DNA from: Microbispora sp. H13382
Lineage (GTDB): Bacteria > Actinomycetota > Actinomycetes > Streptosporangiales > Streptosporangiaceae
Reading direction: 5' to 3'
Assembly: GCF_014161445.1 (NCBI RefSeq)
Contig: NZ_JABBXA010000003.1
Span: 486,522-550,521, forward strand
Length of the DNA: 64,000 nt
Positions 24,682 through 35,258 of the stretch are shown one piece after another; the stretch's first letter is position 1; each line of letters starts with the position of its first letter. Under the pieces are notes generated by a model, which searched no databases, was not told the origin of the DNA, and saw only the letters and a program-made list of their open reading frames with translations. Position numbers and translations under genes: made by a program.

Positions 24682-25780
24682 CCCGGCCCACGCACCGCGG
24701 ACGGACGGGATCGCGGAGGACATCACGCGGGACATCACGGTGGACAGCCGGATGGACATCACGGTGGACGCGGTGACGGTGGGCACGCGCGCGGGGGCGC
24801 TCCGGGACGACGCCGGGGCACCCTCGCCCTCCTCCGAGGGCGCGGGCGCGCACGCCATCGTCACGTCCGGTCTCACCAAGCGCTTCCGGGGCGGCCAGGT
24901 GGCGGTCGACGCGGTCGACCTGGCGGTGCCGCGCGGCGCCGTCTTCGGCTTCCTCGGCCCCAACGGCTCGGGCAAGACCACGACGATCCGCATGCTGCTC
25001 GGCCTGGTCGCCCCGACCGCCGGCACGTGGTCGCTGCTCGGCACGCCCATGCCCGCCGGGCTGGCGCGGGCGCTGCCGCGCGTCGGCGCGGTGGTCGAGG
25101 GGCCGGCCTTCTACCCGTACCTGTCGGGCGAGGCGAACCTGCGCCGCTTGGACGCGGCCGGCCCGGGGGCCGACCCGCGTACGGCGCGGGCCAGGATCGG
25201 CGCGGCGCTGGAGCGCGTCGGGCTGACGGCGGCGGCCGGAAAGCGCTACCGGAACTACTCGCTCGGCATGCGCCAGCGCCTGGCCATCGCCGCCGCGCTG
25301 CTGGTCCCGAGGGAGCTGCTCGTGCTGGACGAGCCGACCAACGGCCTCGACCCGCAGGGCACCAGGGAGGTGCGCACGCTGATCAGGAGGATCGCCGAGG
25401 ACGGCACGACCGTCTTCGTCTCCTCCCACCTGCTGAGCGAGGTCGAGCAGATGTGCACCCACGTGGGCGTCATGCGCACCGGCAGGCTCGTCGCCCAGGG
25501 GCCGATCGCCGCCCTTCGAGCGTCGGGCGAACAGGCGCGCCTGCGCGTGGAGACGCCGGACGTCGGCGCGGCGGCGGCCGTGCTGTCCCGGGCCGGGCTG
25601 CGCGAGGTGCGCGCGGGGGACGGCGAGGTGACGGCGGTCGCCGGCGAGGAGGCGCCGGAACGGCTCTGCGCGCTGCTCGTCGGCGAGGGCGTGGCCGTAC
25701 GCGGGTTCGGCGTGGTCCGGCCCACGCTCGAGGAGATCTTCGTCGGGCTGACGGGGGAGGGGTTCGATGTCGGTGCGTGA
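24668..25780 (+). CDS. ABC transporter ATP-binding protein
   Basis: 370-residue ATPase with a 60-residue low-complexity N-terminal lead before the ABC domain. Motifs: Walker A GPNGSGKTT, signature YSLGMRQRLAIAAAL, Walker B ELLVLDEPTNGLDP, H-loop FVSSHLL. The C-terminal 80 residues are typical of ABC-2 export ATPases. GTG 24668 is used; the true start may be a later GTG or ATG nearer the ABC domain (24752 ATG or 24779 GTG). It overlaps both neighbours by 14 bases. Its permease partner is the next gene. Confidence 0.85.
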   Translation: MRRDDPAHAPRTDGIAEDITRDITVDSRMDITVDAVTVGTRAGALRDDAGAPSPSSEGAGAHAIVTSGLTKRFRGGQVAVDAVDLAVPRGAVFGFLGPNGSGKTTTIRMLLGLVAPTAGTWSLLGTPMPAGLARALPRVGAVVEGPAFYPYLSGEANLRRLDAAGPGADPRTARARIGAALERVGLTAAAGKRYRNYSLGMRQRLAIAAALLVPRELLVLDEPTNGLDPQGTREVRTLIRRIAEDGTTVFVSSHLLSEVEQMCTHVGVMRTGRLVAQGPIAALRASGEQARLRVETPDVGAAAAVLSRAGLREVRAGDGEVTAVAGEEAPERLCALLVGEGVAVRGFGVVRPTLEEIFVGLTGEGFDVGA

Positions 25781-26726
25781 GAACGCGACAGCCGTGTCCG
25801 AGGCCGTGTCCGGGGTCCGGCCGGGGGAGGAGGCCGGGCCGCCGGCGCGGGAGGAGCGGCCGTCCGCCCACGCCACCGGGCCCGCAGCGGGCGTGCCGTC
25901 GGCGGGGCGGACGACGCGCCATCTGACGAGGCTGCTGGCCTCCGAGATCGGCCTGACGTTCCGCCGCCCGCGCAACCTCGCGATGCTCGGGGTGCTGGCC
26001 GTGGTGCCGGTGCTGGTCGGCGTCGCGGTGCGGGTCGCGTCGGGTGAGGACGTGGGCGGCTCGATCGTCGGGCAGATCGCGGGCAACGGCCTGATGCTGA
26101 CGTTCGCCGCGTTCGTCGCGATGATGCCGATCGTGCTGCCCCTGACCGTGGCGGTCGTGGCGGGCGACGCGATCGCCGGCGAGGCCGCCCAGGGCACCCT
26201 GCGCTACCTGCTCGTCGCCCCGGCGGGCCGCACCAGGCTGCTCGCGGTCAAGTACGCCAACGTCGTGGTCTTCTGCCTCGCGGCGTGCGCGGTGGTGGCG
26301 CTGTCGGCGCTGGCGGCCGGGTTGGTCCTGTTCCCGGTCGGGCCGGTGACGCTGCTGTCCGGCACGACGATCCCGGCGGGCGGCGCCCTGCTGCGCGTGG
26401 GGGTGGTCGTCCTGTACGCCGCCGCGGGGATGGCCGCGCTCGGCGCGGTCGCGCTCGCGGTGTCCACACTGACCGAGGCGCCGATCGGGGCGGTGGCATC
26501 GAGCGTCGTGCTGGTGGTGGTCAGCCAGGTCCTGTCCGCGATCCCACAGGTCGCGGCCGTGCGGCCGTTCCTGCTGACCTCGTGGTGGGGCGCGTTCGAC
26601 GGGGCGTTGCGGGCGCCGGTGGCGTTCGACCAGATGGGACAGGGGCTGCTCGCCTTCGCCGCCTACGCCCTCGTCGCCGGGTCCGTCGCCTGGGCGCGCT
26701 TCACGAGCAAGGACATCACGGCGTAA
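25767..26726 (+). CDS. ABC-2 type permease
   Basis: 319-residue integral membrane protein. A Pro/Glu-rich cytoplasmic lead of about 60 residues is followed by six predicted helices: NLAMLGVLAVVPVLVGVAV, LMLTFAAFVAMMPIVLPLTVAVVAG, VVFCLAACAVVALSALAAG and others. The motif AGDAIAGEAAQGTLRYLL before the third helix is typical of ABC-2 permeases. It starts inside the ATPase gene (14-base overlap), so the two are co-translated. Confidence 0.85.
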   Translation: MSVRENATAVSEAVSGVRPGEEAGPPAREERPSAHATGPAAGVPSAGRTTRHLTRLLASEIGLTFRRPRNLAMLGVLAVVPVLVGVAVRVASGEDVGGSIVGQIAGNGLMLTFAAFVAMMPIVLPLTVAVVAGDAIAGEAAQGTLRYLLVAPAGRTRLLAVKYANVVVFCLAACAVVALSALAAGLVLFPVGPVTLLSGTTIPAGGALLRVGVVVLYAAAGMAALGAVALAVSTLTEAPIGAVASSVVLVVVSQVLSAIPQVAAVRPFLLTSWWGAFDGALRAPVAFDQMGQGLLAFAAYALVAGSVAWARFTSKDITA

Positions 26727-26790
26727 GTGCTGCCCTTTACCGTTCTTTGTCGCTAGTGTTGCCGCGGACCTCTCACCCAAGGTGGTGTTC

Positions 26791-27267
26791 ATGCGGCACT
26801 TCTTCGGGCTGCTCCTGGGCGTTGTCGTCGGGGCGGCTCTTCTCCTCGGTGGTGGATGGGCCTCCCAGGAGGCGGTCCGGGGAGCGGCCCAGAGCATCGA
26901 CCCGGCCAAGGACACCCGCATGCTGATCGCCCTGGGCGTGATGGCCGTCGTGGGCCTGCTGCTCGGGCTGGTGCTGGTCGGCCGGGTGTCCCCGCTGGCG
27001 ACGTTCGTCCCGTCGATGGCGCTGCTGGCCTGGACCGTGGTCTACGTCCTCGACGTGTCGCGTGCCGCGAGCCTCGTGCCCACCGGGCCGTCGGTGCAGG
27101 CCGAGCTGCTGCAGGCCGGCCGGGGCATGCTCACGTTGCTGTCCACCGGCGTGTACGGCCTGCTCGGCGTCGCGTTGTTCCTCCCGGTGCTCATGCCGTC
27201 CCGCTGGGCCGGTCGCGAGCGGGAAGAGGAGCAGGAGGAGGAGTACGAGGAGTCGCTCGGCTTCTGA
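26791..27267 (+). CDS. Small membrane protein of unknown function
   Basis: 158-residue protein with four hydrophobic helices (FGLLLGVVVGAALLLGGG, MLIALGVMAVVGLLLGLVLV, ATFVPSMALLAWTVVYVL, TLLSTGVYGLLGVALFLPVL) and a strongly acidic tail (EREEEQEEEYEE). ATG 26791 is preceded by AAGGTGG at 26779-26785; a GTG at 26782 is less likely. Its 3' end overlaps the convergent ABC ATPase gene by 77 bases, which is unusually long. No family is recognised. Confidence 0.6.
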   Translation: MRHFFGLLLGVVVGAALLLGGGWASQEAVRGAAQSIDPAKDTRMLIALGVMAVVGLLLGLVLVGRVSPLATFVPSMALLAWTVVYVLDVSRAASLVPTGPSVQAELLQAGRGMLTLLSTGVYGLLGVALFLPVLMPSRWAGREREEEQEEEYEESLGF

Positions 27268-27997
27268 GATAGAGCTCGGCCACCACGTCCTCGATCGACG
27301 CGCGTTCCGGCACCGTCGCGCGCAGGTCGTCCACCGTGCCGTCGAAGGCCAGCCGGCCGTGGTCGATCAGCAACACGCGGCGGCACAGCCGCTCCACGTC
27401 GCCCAGGTCGTGGGTGGTCAGCAGCACGGTCGTCCCGCGCTCGGCGTTCAGCCGGCGCAGGAAGTCGCGCACCTCCGCCTTGCTGACCACGTCGAGCCCG
27501 ATCGTCGGCTCGTCGAGCACCAGCACGGCGGGATCGTGCAGTAGGGCGGCGGTGATGTCGCCCCGCATCCGCTGGCCCAGGCTGAGCTGGCGCACCGGCG
27601 TCCGCAGGAAGGCGCCCAGGTCGAGCAGGTCGCACAGCTCGTCCAGCCGCTCCCGGAACACCTTGCGATCTACTTTGTACAGGAGCCGGACCAGTTCCAG
27701 GCTGTCCCGCAGCGGCAGGTCCCACCACAGCGTCGTCCGCTGGCCGAAGACGACGCCGATCCTGCGGGCGAGAGCCGTACGCCGCCGGGAGGGGTCGAGA
27801 CCGGCCACGGTGACCCGGCCCGAGGTCGGTGTGAGGATCCCGGTCAGCATCTTGATCGTGGTGGACTTGCCCGCGCCGTTCGGGCCGAGGAAGGCGGCGA
27901 ACTCCCCGGCCGCGATGCGGAAGGACAGGTCCCGTACGGCGTGCACGACCCGGCGGCGGACCGTGAAGGTCCTGCCGACCCCGTCTGCCTCGATCAC
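27191..27997 (-). CDS. ABC transporter ATP-binding protein (ABC-2 export type)
   Basis: 268-residue ATPase with Walker A GPNGAGKSTT, signature LSLGQRMRGDI, Walker B VLVLDEPTIGLD and H-loop TTHDL. The FGQRTTLWWDLP segment after the Q-loop is typical of the ATPases that pair with two DUF990/ABC-2-like permeases. It is the last gene of a four-gene operon (29979 to 27191) with two permeases and DUF3052. The Pro/Arg-rich C-terminal 25 residues overlap the opposing membrane-protein gene. Confidence 0.87.
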   Translation of the reverse strand: MIEADGVGRTFTVRRRVVHAVRDLSFRIAAGEFAAFLGPNGAGKSTTIKMLTGILTPTSGRVTVAGLDPSRRRTALARRIGVVFGQRTTLWWDLPLRDSLELVRLLYKVDRKVFRERLDELCDLLDLGAFLRTPVRQLSLGQRMRGDITAALLHDPAVLVLDEPTIGLDVVSKAEVRDFLRRLNAERGTTVLLTTHDLGDVERLCRRVLLIDHGRLAFDGTVDDLRATVPERASIEDVVAELYLRSRATPRTPPPAPLPARDRPSGTA

Positions 27998-28000
27998 TGT

Positions 28001-28789
28001 TCAGCTCCCCGTCGATCGGTAGCGGCGGATCCCCGCCCGCCAGGCGAGCGCCGCGACGGCGGCCAGCGCGAGCGCGGCGGCGGGGGACAGCAAACCCGTC
28101 CAGGACGGCAGCCCGAGCGGGTCGGGCCGGCCGAGCACGAACAGGCCCGGCTGCCAGTTGACGAACGCCAGGGGCAGCACGAAGGTCAGCCCCCGGACGA
28201 TGCGGGCGTCGTAGACGCTCAGCGGATACTGGTTGAGCATCGCCCCGCCGTAGGTGAGCGCGTTGGCCACCTCGGGGGCGTCGGTGAGCAGGAACTGCAG
28301 CGCGCCGCCCAGCGTGAACAACGCCGTGAAGATCACGGCCCCCGACGCCACCATGACGGGCACCATCCAGACGCGGCCGAGCGGGATCTCCAGCCGCGTC
28401 AGGGCCACGCCCAGCACCACGGCGGCCTGTACGGCCCGGCCGATCCGGTGCGGGGTGAAGCGGTCGGCCGCCACCTGCACGAAGAGCGACGCGGGCCGGA
28501 TCAGCATGACGTCGAGGGTGCCTGCCCTGATGTGCTGGCTGATCCGGTCGACGTTGCCGAACAGCATGTCGGCGAGCGCGAAGGCCAGCTCCGACGCGCC
28601 GTACAGGAACATGACCTCGGCCAGGCCGAAGCCGGCCAGTGAGTCGGTGTTGGCGAAGATCACCCAGATCACCGCGATGTCGAGGCCGCCGACGACGAAG
28701 GCGCCCGCCGTCGTGAGCGCGAACGAGAGCCGGTACTGCGCCGCGGCCCGCGTCCAGGCCCAGGCGAGCAGCGCGTACGTCCTGATCAC
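28001..28789 (-). CDS. ABC-2 family permease (second subunit)
   Basis: 262-residue membrane protein with six hydrophobic segments and the sequence HIRAGTLDVMLIRPASLFVQ after the third, which marks the DUF990/ABC-2 permease group (RxGxLDxxLLRP). It lies 6 bases after the first permease gene and 3 bases before the ATPase gene. The two permeases probably form a heterodimer with the ATPase at 27191. The exported substrate is unknown. Confidence 0.82.
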   Translation of the reverse strand: MIRTYALLAWAWTRAAAQYRLSFALTTAGAFVVGGLDIAVIWVIFANTDSLAGFGLAEVMFLYGASELAFALADMLFGNVDRISQHIRAGTLDVMLIRPASLFVQVAADRFTPHRIGRAVQAAVVLGVALTRLEIPLGRVWMVPVMVASGAVIFTALFTLGGALQFLLTDAPEVANALTYGGAMLNQYPLSVYDARIVRGLTFVLPLAFVNWQPGLFVLGRPDPLGLPSWTGLLSPAAALALAAVAALAWRAGIRRYRSTGS

Positions 28790-28795
28790 GACCGC

Positions 28796-29596
28796 TCAGC
28801 CACCCTGGATCACGACCTTCCTGCGGGCGGCACGGGTCATGAGCGCGCCCAGGGCCAGCAGGACGGCGGCCCACAGTGCCTGGAAGGCAAGGGCGCGGGC
28901 GGGCTCGGCCGTGCCGAGGTAGACGTCGGCGGGCACCTGGGCCATCGCCGACCACGGCAGCGCGCGGGCGAGTTCGCCGAACCACCCGGGGAAGATCGTC
29001 AGGGGCAGCATGAGCCCGCTGAAGAACGTGGTGAGCACCATGGACAGCGTCGCGAGGCCCCGGTCGTCCATGACCCAGCACGTCGCCAGCGCGATGATGT
29101 ACCTCCACCCGAAGCTCACGACCACGCCGAGGGCGACGCTCGCGAGGAACGCGGCCGGCGCGCGCGGGGCGAGGATGCCGAACAGCGATGCGCCGACGAG
29201 GGCCGGCGGGGCGCCGCGGACGGCGAACAGGTACGCCGCCCGGCCCAGGTCCTCCGACAGGCACCACGCCTGCAGGGACGCCGGGCGGACCAGGTCGAGC
29301 GCGACGTCGCCGCTGCGAATCCGCTGCGGCAGGTCCAGGCCGCCGCCGAACAGCTGCATGGGCCCGATGAACGCCTGCGTGAGGAACGTGAAGGTCACCG
29401 CCGCCGCGACGTCGTACCCGCCGAGCCCCGGCCGGGCCTGCCACAGCGCGATCAGCACGTACGCGCGGAGCACCCCGAAGACGGTGTTGGTGAAGGCCCC
29501 GGCCAGCGCGGCGGCCCAGTAGGCCGCGTGCCTGCGGAAGCCGTACCAGGCGAGCCGCGGGTAGAGGGAGACGGCGGCGCCGTGGCCGGGGATCAC
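28796..29596 (-). CDS. ABC-2 family permease (first subunit)
   Basis: 266-residue membrane protein with six hydrophobic segments and LPQRIRSGDVALDLVRPASLQA, the same permease signature as its neighbour. GTG 29596 was chosen because it overlaps the TGA of the DUF3052 gene (GTGA), giving coupled translation; the frame stays open further upstream within that gene. Confidence 0.8.
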   Translation of the reverse strand: MIPGHGAAVSLYPRLAWYGFRRHAAYWAAALAGAFTNTVFGVLRAYVLIALWQARPGLGGYDVAAAVTFTFLTQAFIGPMQLFGGGLDLPQRIRSGDVALDLVRPASLQAWCLSEDLGRAAYLFAVRGAPPALVGASLFGILAPRAPAAFLASVALGVVVSFGWRYIIALATCWVMDDRGLATLSMVLTTFFSGLMLPLTIFPGWFGELARALPWSAMAQVPADVYLGTAEPARALAFQALWAAVLLALGALMTRAARRKVVIQGG

Positions 29597-29979
29597 CGGT
29601 CGGCGAGGCGGCGGACGAAGCGCAACCCCGACCACACCTCGTCCACGGCGCACACCTTGTTGTCCACCAGGCCCTCGCCGAGCCCGAAGGCGCGGACGAG
29701 GTCGCCGGACAGGTCGGTGGCGACGCCGCTCGCCTTCTTGGGCCAGCTCACCCAGAGCCCGCCGTCCCGGGCCAGGCGCTCGCGCGCCCGCGGGAACGCG
29801 GCCGCCAGCGCGGCCTTGTCGGGGCAGAAAATCACGATCACGTCATACGGCTCGGGATTTCCGTCGTCCCCTTCATCGCCGTCCATACGAATATTTTGCG
29901 GAGCGTTTACCAGCAGCACCCGGTGGCCGGGCTTGACACCGAGCTTCCGGGGCAGCTGAGCCCTCGAATATTCGTCCAT
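29593..29979 (-). CDS. DUF3052 family protein
   Basis: 128-residue cytoplasmic protein matching the DUF3052 pattern: KLGVKPGHRVLLVNAP near residue 13, YDVIVIFCPDKAAL in the middle, GGLWVSWPKKASGVATDL and VDEVWSGLRFV at the end. The function of the family is not established. It heads the ABC exporter operon and shares a GTGA overlap with the first permease gene. It is divergent from the hydrolase at 30096. Confidence 0.8.
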   Translation of the reverse strand: MDEYSRAQLPRKLGVKPGHRVLLVNAPQNIRMDGDEGDDGNPEPYDVIVIFCPDKAALAAAFPRARERLARDGGLWVSWPKKASGVATDLSGDLVRAFGLGEGLVDNKVCAVDEVWSGLRFVRRLADR

Positions 29980-30095
29980 GGGAGCCTCATGACCTCCAGC
30001 CGTTACCTGCTCGTAACACTGCTGTAAGCGGAGTGAAACATGCCAGCCGGTAGAACGGTTGACCTAATGGGGAATGTCCCTTTTGGGAGGCTTGC

Positions 30096-31076
30096 ATGGA
30101 GCATGAGCTGAATGTAGACATCCGTCCGGAATATCCGGTCAGTTGGCAGGCGGCCGCGATCAACGGGGTTCTGCGGGGCACCATGAAGCCGATCTCCACC
30201 ATTCTCGTGCGCAACACCAGGGGGATGGCCGTTGCCAGCCGCATCAGCTGCCTCGGCGAGCGGGTCCCGGGCATGCTCCCCAAGCACGTGTCCATCGTTC
30301 CAGACGGATTCGGCTCGTGCACCGGGGAATGGGTGCACGGCGGGACGGGCCTGGACGAGGGCAAGGTGGTGCTCTACTTCCACGGCGGCGCCTACTTCGT
30401 CTGCTCCCCGGCCACCCACCGGCCGATCACATGGCGGCTGTCGGCCGTCACCGGCCGCCCGGTGTTCTCGCTCGACTACCGCCAGGGGCCGGTCCACTCC
30501 CTCGCCGAGTCGCTGACGGACGCGCTCCAGGCGTACGAGTGCCTGCTCGACCTCGGATACGACGCCCAGGACATCGTGCTGGCCGGGGACTCCGCCGGAG
30601 GCCACCTCACCCTGGCCACGCTGCTGTCCCTGCGCGACCGCGGCATGCCCCTCCCCTCCGCCGGGATCTGCCTGTCCCCCTGGGCCGACCTCAGCTCCAG
30701 CCGCCGCCGCGCCAACGTCTGGGCGGACCCCATGCTCCCCGCCGGCCGTGTCGACTGGCTCGCCCGCCGCTGGACCGACGGCCTCGACTGCTTCGACCCC
30801 CTCGTGTCCCCCGTATACGGCGACTACACCGGGATCCCCCCGCTGATGATCGTCACCGGCTCCACCGAGGTCCTGCGCGACGAGGCCCGCCACGTCGCCC
30901 TCAGCGCCCGTGAGAACGGCGTGCAGGTGACCTACGAGGAGTGGAACCGCATGCCGCACATCTTCCCCCTCCTCGCCGACGTCCTCCCCGAGGGCCGCCT
31001 GTTCTTCGATCACGTCTCCCGCTTCCTCGACGCCGTCGACGTCCACCGCTCCGCCGCGGGCGCAGAGGCCGCGTAG
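30096..31076 (+). CDS. Alpha/beta hydrolase, hormone-sensitive-lipase family
   Basis: 326-residue esterase or lipase of the HSL (family IV) type. The oxyanion motif HGGAY is in VLYFHGGAYFV (about residue 94) and the nucleophile serine in AGDSAGGHLTL (about 168). The acid is probably in DPMLP or a nearby Asp, and the catalytic His is in RMPHIFPLL (about 290). No signal peptide, so cytoplasmic. The final 25 residues are Ala-rich. ATG 30096 follows GGGAGG at 30086-30091. Natural substrate unknown. Confidence 0.85.
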   Translation: MEHELNVDIRPEYPVSWQAAAINGVLRGTMKPISTILVRNTRGMAVASRISCLGERVPGMLPKHVSIVPDGFGSCTGEWVHGGTGLDEGKVVLYFHGGAYFVCSPATHRPITWRLSAVTGRPVFSLDYRQGPVHSLAESLTDALQAYECLLDLGYDAQDIVLAGDSAGGHLTLATLLSLRDRGMPLPSAGICLSPWADLSSSRRRANVWADPMLPAGRVDWLARRWTDGLDCFDPLVSPVYGDYTGIPPLMIVTGSTEVLRDEARHVALSARENGVQVTYEEWNRMPHIFPLLADVLPEGRLFFDHVSRFLDAVDVHRSAAGAEAA

Positions 31077-31245
31077 GGGTCATTTTGGGGTCAATGGGAC
31101 CAATGTGACCTGGGGTTTCTCCGGCTGACCTTACCTGGAGGTGCCATTGGGCTTACCTCTCATGCCGCTTGGCGCTAGTTGAGCGCGTGGCGCGTTCCAA
31201 GCGGCCACAGTGGCTGTGCGGCACTTCGAGAGAGGTAGCTTCCGT

Positions 31246-32910
31246 ATGGCACGTGGCGGAACGGCCTTCCAGAACGGCATGCCTCCCGGTGTGCGCCCGC
31301 TGACCGTGGGCGACCCGGTCGTCGTCGGGCGCTACCTGCTGCTCGGCCGGCTGGGCAGCGGCGGAATGGGCGTGGTCTACCTGGCCGAGCATCCCGGCGG
31401 AGGGCAGGTCGCCCTGAAGACGCCGCATCCGATGCACCTGGGCGACCCCACGCTGCGGGCCCGGTTCGCCGAGGAGATCGCGCTCTCCCGCCGCGTGGTG
31501 CCGTTCTGCACGGCCGCCGTCATCGAGGACGGCTTCGACGGCGACCGGCCCTACCTCGTCACCGAGTACGTCCCCGGCCCCGCGCTCTCCCAGGTCATCG
31601 CCGCCCGGGGGCCGCTCACGCCCGACCTCGCGTACGGCGTGGCCCTCGGCACCGCCGCCGCGCTGGTGGCCACCCACGAGGCCGGGCTGGTCCACCGGGA
31701 CCTGAAGCCCGGCAACGTGCTGCTGTCGCCGCGCGGGCCGTTCGTCATCGACTTCGGGATAGCCCGCGACCTCGACGTCGCGATGGCGCACACACAGGCC
31801 GGGCAGATCATGGGCAGCCCGGGCTGGGTGGCGCCCGAGCGGCTGCGGGGCCATCACGCCATCCCCGCCTCGGACGTCTTCTCCTGGGGCTGCCTGGTCG
31901 CGTTCGCGGCGACCGGGCAGCATCCGTTCGGCGCCGGCGACCTCGACGTGCTCACGCGGCGCATCCTGGTCGAGGAGCCCCGGATCGACGCCGTGCCGAA
32001 GCCGCTGTGGGACGGCGTGGCGGCGGCGCTGCGGCGGGAGCCGGCCGACCGCCCCGACGCGGCCGGGCTGCTCGCCTTCCTGCTCGCCGCGGGCGGGGTC
32101 CACGCGACCGCCGACCCCCGGCGCGCGGTCGCCGCCGTGCTCGACGAGATCTGGCAGCCCGTGCCCCACCCGGCGGGCACCGCCCCCGGCCGGGCTGCCG
32201 CACGCGGGGTGCGCACCCGGGCCGGCGCGGCGCGGGGAGCGGCACAGGGGACGGCACAGGGAGCGGCACAGGGCAGGGCGGCCCGGCGCCGCGCGGCGCG
32301 CTCGGGGGCGCAGATGTCCCACGCGGGCTTCACCGCGCTCGCCACCGTGACGATCGCCGCGATGACCGTGGTCGCGGCGGGCACCGGGGCGGCCCGCATG
32401 GAGAGCACGGCGGATCCGCCGCCCGCGCTGCCCGTGGTCGTCCCAGGCGAGGACGGCGCCCTGCCGCCGAAGGACAAGCTCGGCACCTCGCGGCCGCCGG
32501 TGGTGCCCATCGCGGACGCCGCCCGGCCCAGGGTGACCGTGACGGCCACCCGGACCATGCCGCCGCCCGGGACGGCGACCCCGGACGGCGAGCGGACCAC
32601 CACGGTGCCCACGCCGCCGTCGGCCGGGGTGACGCTGCGCCCGCCGGCGGACGGGCACTGCGGCACCGGGCGGCCGAGGGACTGCCGCCCTGCCCGGCCG
32701 TCCCCGCCACCACAGCCCGGACAGTCCGGGCAGCCCGGGCACTCCGGACAGCCGGGGCACCCCGGGCAGGGCCATTCCCCGGCGCCGTCGACGGGGGTCA
32801 CCGCCGAGCCGCAGTGGGGGGACGGAGAGTCGCCGCCGTCCAGCCCGCCCCCGCCGCCGGTGAGCGAGTCGCCCGGTGTGGTGTCCACCCTGGCGCCGTC
32901 CATCCCCTGA
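31246..32910 (+). CDS. Serine/threonine protein kinase with a C-terminal anchor and collagen-like tail
   Basis: 554-residue receptor-like kinase from ATG 31246 (GTG 31210 is possible). Kinase motifs: LGRLGSGGMGVVYLAEH, VALKTPH (Lys), LVHRDLKPGNVLL, VIDFGIAR and WVAPERL. After residue 290 a Gly/Arg/Ala linker leads to a hydrophobic helix (TALATVTIAAMTVVAAGTGAA, about 370-390). The outer part is Pro/Thr-rich and includes collagen-like PGQSGQPGHSGQPGHPGQG triplets near 500. There is no PASTA or other named sensor domain. The signal and substrates are unknown. The kinase domain is complete and should be active. Confidence 0.87.
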   Translation: MARGGTAFQNGMPPGVRPLTVGDPVVVGRYLLLGRLGSGGMGVVYLAEHPGGGQVALKTPHPMHLGDPTLRARFAEEIALSRRVVPFCTAAVIEDGFDGDRPYLVTEYVPGPALSQVIAARGPLTPDLAYGVALGTAAALVATHEAGLVHRDLKPGNVLLSPRGPFVIDFGIARDLDVAMAHTQAGQIMGSPGWVAPERLRGHHAIPASDVFSWGCLVAFAATGQHPFGAGDLDVLTRRILVEEPRIDAVPKPLWDGVAAALRREPADRPDAAGLLAFLLAAGGVHATADPRRAVAAVLDEIWQPVPHPAGTAPGRAAARGVRTRAGAARGAAQGTAQGAAQGRAARRRAARSGAQMSHAGFTALATVTIAAMTVVAAGTGAARMESTADPPPALPVVVPGEDGALPPKDKLGTSRPPVVPIADAARPRVTVTATRTMPPPGTATPDGERTTTVPTPPSAGVTLRPPADGHCGTGRPRDCRPARPSPPPQPGQSGQPGHSGQPGHPGQGHSPAPSTGVTAEPQWGDGESPPSSPPPPPVSESPGVVSTLAPSIP

Positions 32911-32955
32911 CACGCCGTGGTGAGCAGGGACGCCCATGCAGCATGCTGTGTGCCC

Positions 32956-33768
32956 ATGGACGTGATGGACGCAGCTCTCGAACTCGACGACGTGACCGTC
33001 CGCGTGGTCGGCCGGACCCTGGTGACCGGGGCCGACTGGCGGGTGGAGCACGGCCAGCACTGGGTGATCCTCGGCCCCAACGGCGCCGGGAAGACGACGA
33101 TGCTCTCGGTCGCCGCGGCCGTACGCCACCCGAGCTCGGGGACGGCCACGGTGCTCGGGCGCCGGCTCGGCCGGGTCGACCTGCGGGAACTGCGCCGGAG
33201 CATCGGCCTGGTGGCGGCCAGTCAGCGGCTCGTGGACGAGTCGCTGCTGGAGGAGGAGGGCGCCACCGCGCTGACCGTCGTGCTCACCGGGCACACCGCG
33301 ACGAGCGCGCCGTTGTGGGACCGGTACGGCGACGAGGAGCGGGAGCGGGCCCACCGGCTGCTGGCCGACCTCGGCTGCAAGGACCTCGCCGACCGGCGGT
33401 TCCAGGTGTGCTCGCAGGGGGAGCGGGCCCGGATCCGGGTGGCCAGGGCACTGATGGCCGACCCGGCGATCCTGCTTCTCGACGAGCCGTTCGCGGGTCT
33501 CGACCTGCCGGCGCGGGAGGACCTGATCGAGGCCCTGGAGGACCTGGCCCGCACCCGGCAGGGGCTCACGACCGTGATGGTCACGCACCACCTGGAGGAG
33601 GTGCCGGCCACCACCACGCACGCGCTGCTGATGCGGGACACCCGCATCGTCACCGCCGGTCCCGTGGAGGAGGTGCTCACCGGTCCGAACCTGTCGGACT
33701 GTTTCGGCCGGCGGCTGCGCATCGACTCGCTGGACGGCCGCTGGTACGCCCGCGCGCTGCGCGTCTGA
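32956..33768 (+). CDS. ABC transporter ATP-binding protein (YlmA/ModF-like)
   Basis: 270-residue single ABC ATPase. Motifs: Walker A GPNGAGKTT, signature CSQGERARIRVARAL (SQGE in place of SGGQ), Walker B ILLLDEPFAGLD, and H-loop VMVTHHLEEV. The lead GADWRVEHGQHWVILG is typical of the stand-alone YlmA-type ATPases that lack an adjacent permease, and none is present here. ATG 32956 was chosen; GTG 32917 would add 13 residues. It faces aceA across a strong bidirectional stem-loop. Confidence 0.8.
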   Translation: MDVMDAALELDDVTVRVVGRTLVTGADWRVEHGQHWVILGPNGAGKTTMLSVAAAVRHPSSGTATVLGRRLGRVDLRELRRSIGLVAASQRLVDESLLEEEGATALTVVLTGHTATSAPLWDRYGDEERERAHRLLADLGCKDLADRRFQVCSQGERARIRVARALMADPAILLLDEPFAGLDLPAREDLIEALEDLARTRQGLTTVMVTHHLEEVPATTTHALLMRDTRIVTAGPVEEVLTGPNLSDCFGRRLRIDSLDGRWYARALRV

Positions 33769-33789
33769 CACCGGCGCCGGGCACGGCGA

Positions 33790-33849
33790 GGCCCCGCCGC
33801 CGATCCGTCAGATCCCCGTGGGGGTGACCTGCGGATCGGCGGCGGGGCC
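33790..33849. terminator. Bidirectional terminator
   Basis: Perfect 18-bp arms GGCCCCGCCGCCGATCCG (33790-33807) and CGGATCGGCGGCGGGGCC (33832-33849), with an inner ATCCCC/GGGGGT pairing in the loop. It lies between the convergent ABC ATPase and aceA stops. Confidence 0.85.
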
Positions 33850-33873
33850 GCCACCGACCTGTGTCCGCTGTGG

Positions 33874-35166
<1,293 letters not shown>

Positions 35167-35258
35167 CTCCGGTCACTCCCTTGTTGCGTACGTTGTCGTC
35201 ACCTGGGGCTTGCTTCCGAGTTTGTGTCGATATCAAGACACTCACAAGGCGACACCAG

